DNA of 64,000 nt from the NCBI GenBank assembly GCA_963557785.1, contig CAUWBF010000006.1, positions 1 to 64,000 on the forward strand, written 5' to 3'. The DNA comes from Merdicola sp963557785. Its GTDB lineage: Bacteria; Bacillota; Clostridia; TANB77; CAG-508. Shown piece after piece: positions 63,870 to 64,000 of the stretch. The notes under the pieces are model-generated. The model had not been told where the DNA came from, did no database searches, and saw only the letters and a list, made by a program, of their open reading frames with translations. The position numbers and the translations under genes are program-made. Positions within the stretch are counted from its first letter, which is position 1; each line of letters begins with the position of its first letter.

Positions 63870-64000
63870 ATGCAAATAGTAAAATATGTTTTAATAGGAA
63901 TTTATTTATTAAACTGTCTAGCGCTAATCATTATAGCTATGATGCAATCAAAAGAAGATACAGGTGCATCAGGTGCAATAACAGGTTCATCTACAAATAA
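63870..64000 (+). CDS. secG: Preprotein translocase subunit SecG, 5' part
   Basis: 43 codons are inside the window: MQIVKYVLIGIYLLNCLALI, then IAMMQSKEDTGASGAITGSS. The first membrane segment and the GA(I/L)-G-S type loop fit SecG. GAGGAGGAAA lies before the ATG. The gene runs off the end of the window. Confidence 0.85.
   Translation, partial: MQIVKYVLIGIYLLNCLALIIIAMMQSKEDTGASGAITGSSTN

Noticed and set aside
1..64000. CRISPR arrays, insertion sequences, prophage genes or att sites
   Set aside because: No regularly spaced repeats, transposase or integrase motifs, or paired direct repeats were seen around the three foreign-looking genes or elsewhere.

Overview
The window is an AT-rich stretch (well under 35 % GC by eye) of a chromosome from a Gram-positive, endospore-former-related clostridial bacterium. 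Supporting features are the glmS ribozyme, the Phe T-box, the L10 leader, BofA/BofC/YlbJ-type sporulation genes, a sortase-anchored (LPKTG) surface protein, strong AGGAGG ribosome-binding sites and the gene orders of the Firmicutes S10/spc/alpha cluster. It starts in the last bases of a 5S rRNA gene and ends inside secG.

Layout. 1-4.4 kb: end of an rRNA operon, a flavin reductase, then rpmG-secE-nusG-rplK-rplA-(L10 leader)-rplJ-rplL, closed by a terminator so that rpoBC do not follow. 4.5-13.6 kb: nucleosidase, SH3/NlpC wall hydrolase, ComEC, BofC-like, PgsA, ClpE-like ATPase. 13.8-29.5 kb: HtrA, RNase HII, pyrimidine-nucleoside phosphorylase, VWA surface protein, YlbJ, Mfd, an RNA methyltransferase, J-domain protein, a DapB-like dehydrogenase, lactate dehydrogenase, PepV. 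30.1-46.6 kb: the S10-spc-alpha ribosomal cluster from rpsJ to rplQ, without rpmD (L30) but with secY-adk-map-infA-rpmJ inside. 46.6-64 kb: a CaCA-type exchanger, YaaL/BofA, cupin, GlmS with its ribozyme, an HD protein, divergent SecD/SecF, tRNA-Leu(UAA), a uracil permease-UPRT fusion, pheST with a T-box, the diadenylate cyclase CdaA and SecG.

The most unusual observation concerns the codon CGG. Four conserved genes (flavin reductase, comEC, mfd and an HD-domain gene) are interrupted by five apparent frameshifts. All five are the same event: a zero-frame CGG codon whose first base must be skipped (+1), so that the following GGA or GGT is read as a conserved glycine. I found no in-frame CGG used as a sense codon in any other native-looking gene, although CGG occurs out of frame (xxC GGN) more than sixty times. 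The only in-frame sense CGG codons (four) lie in three small genes (29663, 48270 and 57480) whose base composition and codon use differ sharply from their neighbours. I also found no TGA stop codon in about 76 genes. Together this suggests a lineage in which CGG is not decoded as arginine and either triggers +1 frameshifting or is read with the next base as a four-base glycine codon.

A second theme is RNA-level control. Besides the recognised glmS ribozyme, Phe T-box and L10 leader, several intergenic segments of the ribosomal cluster (before rpsJ, rplC, rplX, adk, infA and rpsM) fold into strong hairpins or junctions and look like leaders. The uracil permease fusion gene has a short upstream ORF whose stop lies inside an intrinsic terminator. 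All function calls come from reading the sequence; no database search was possible.
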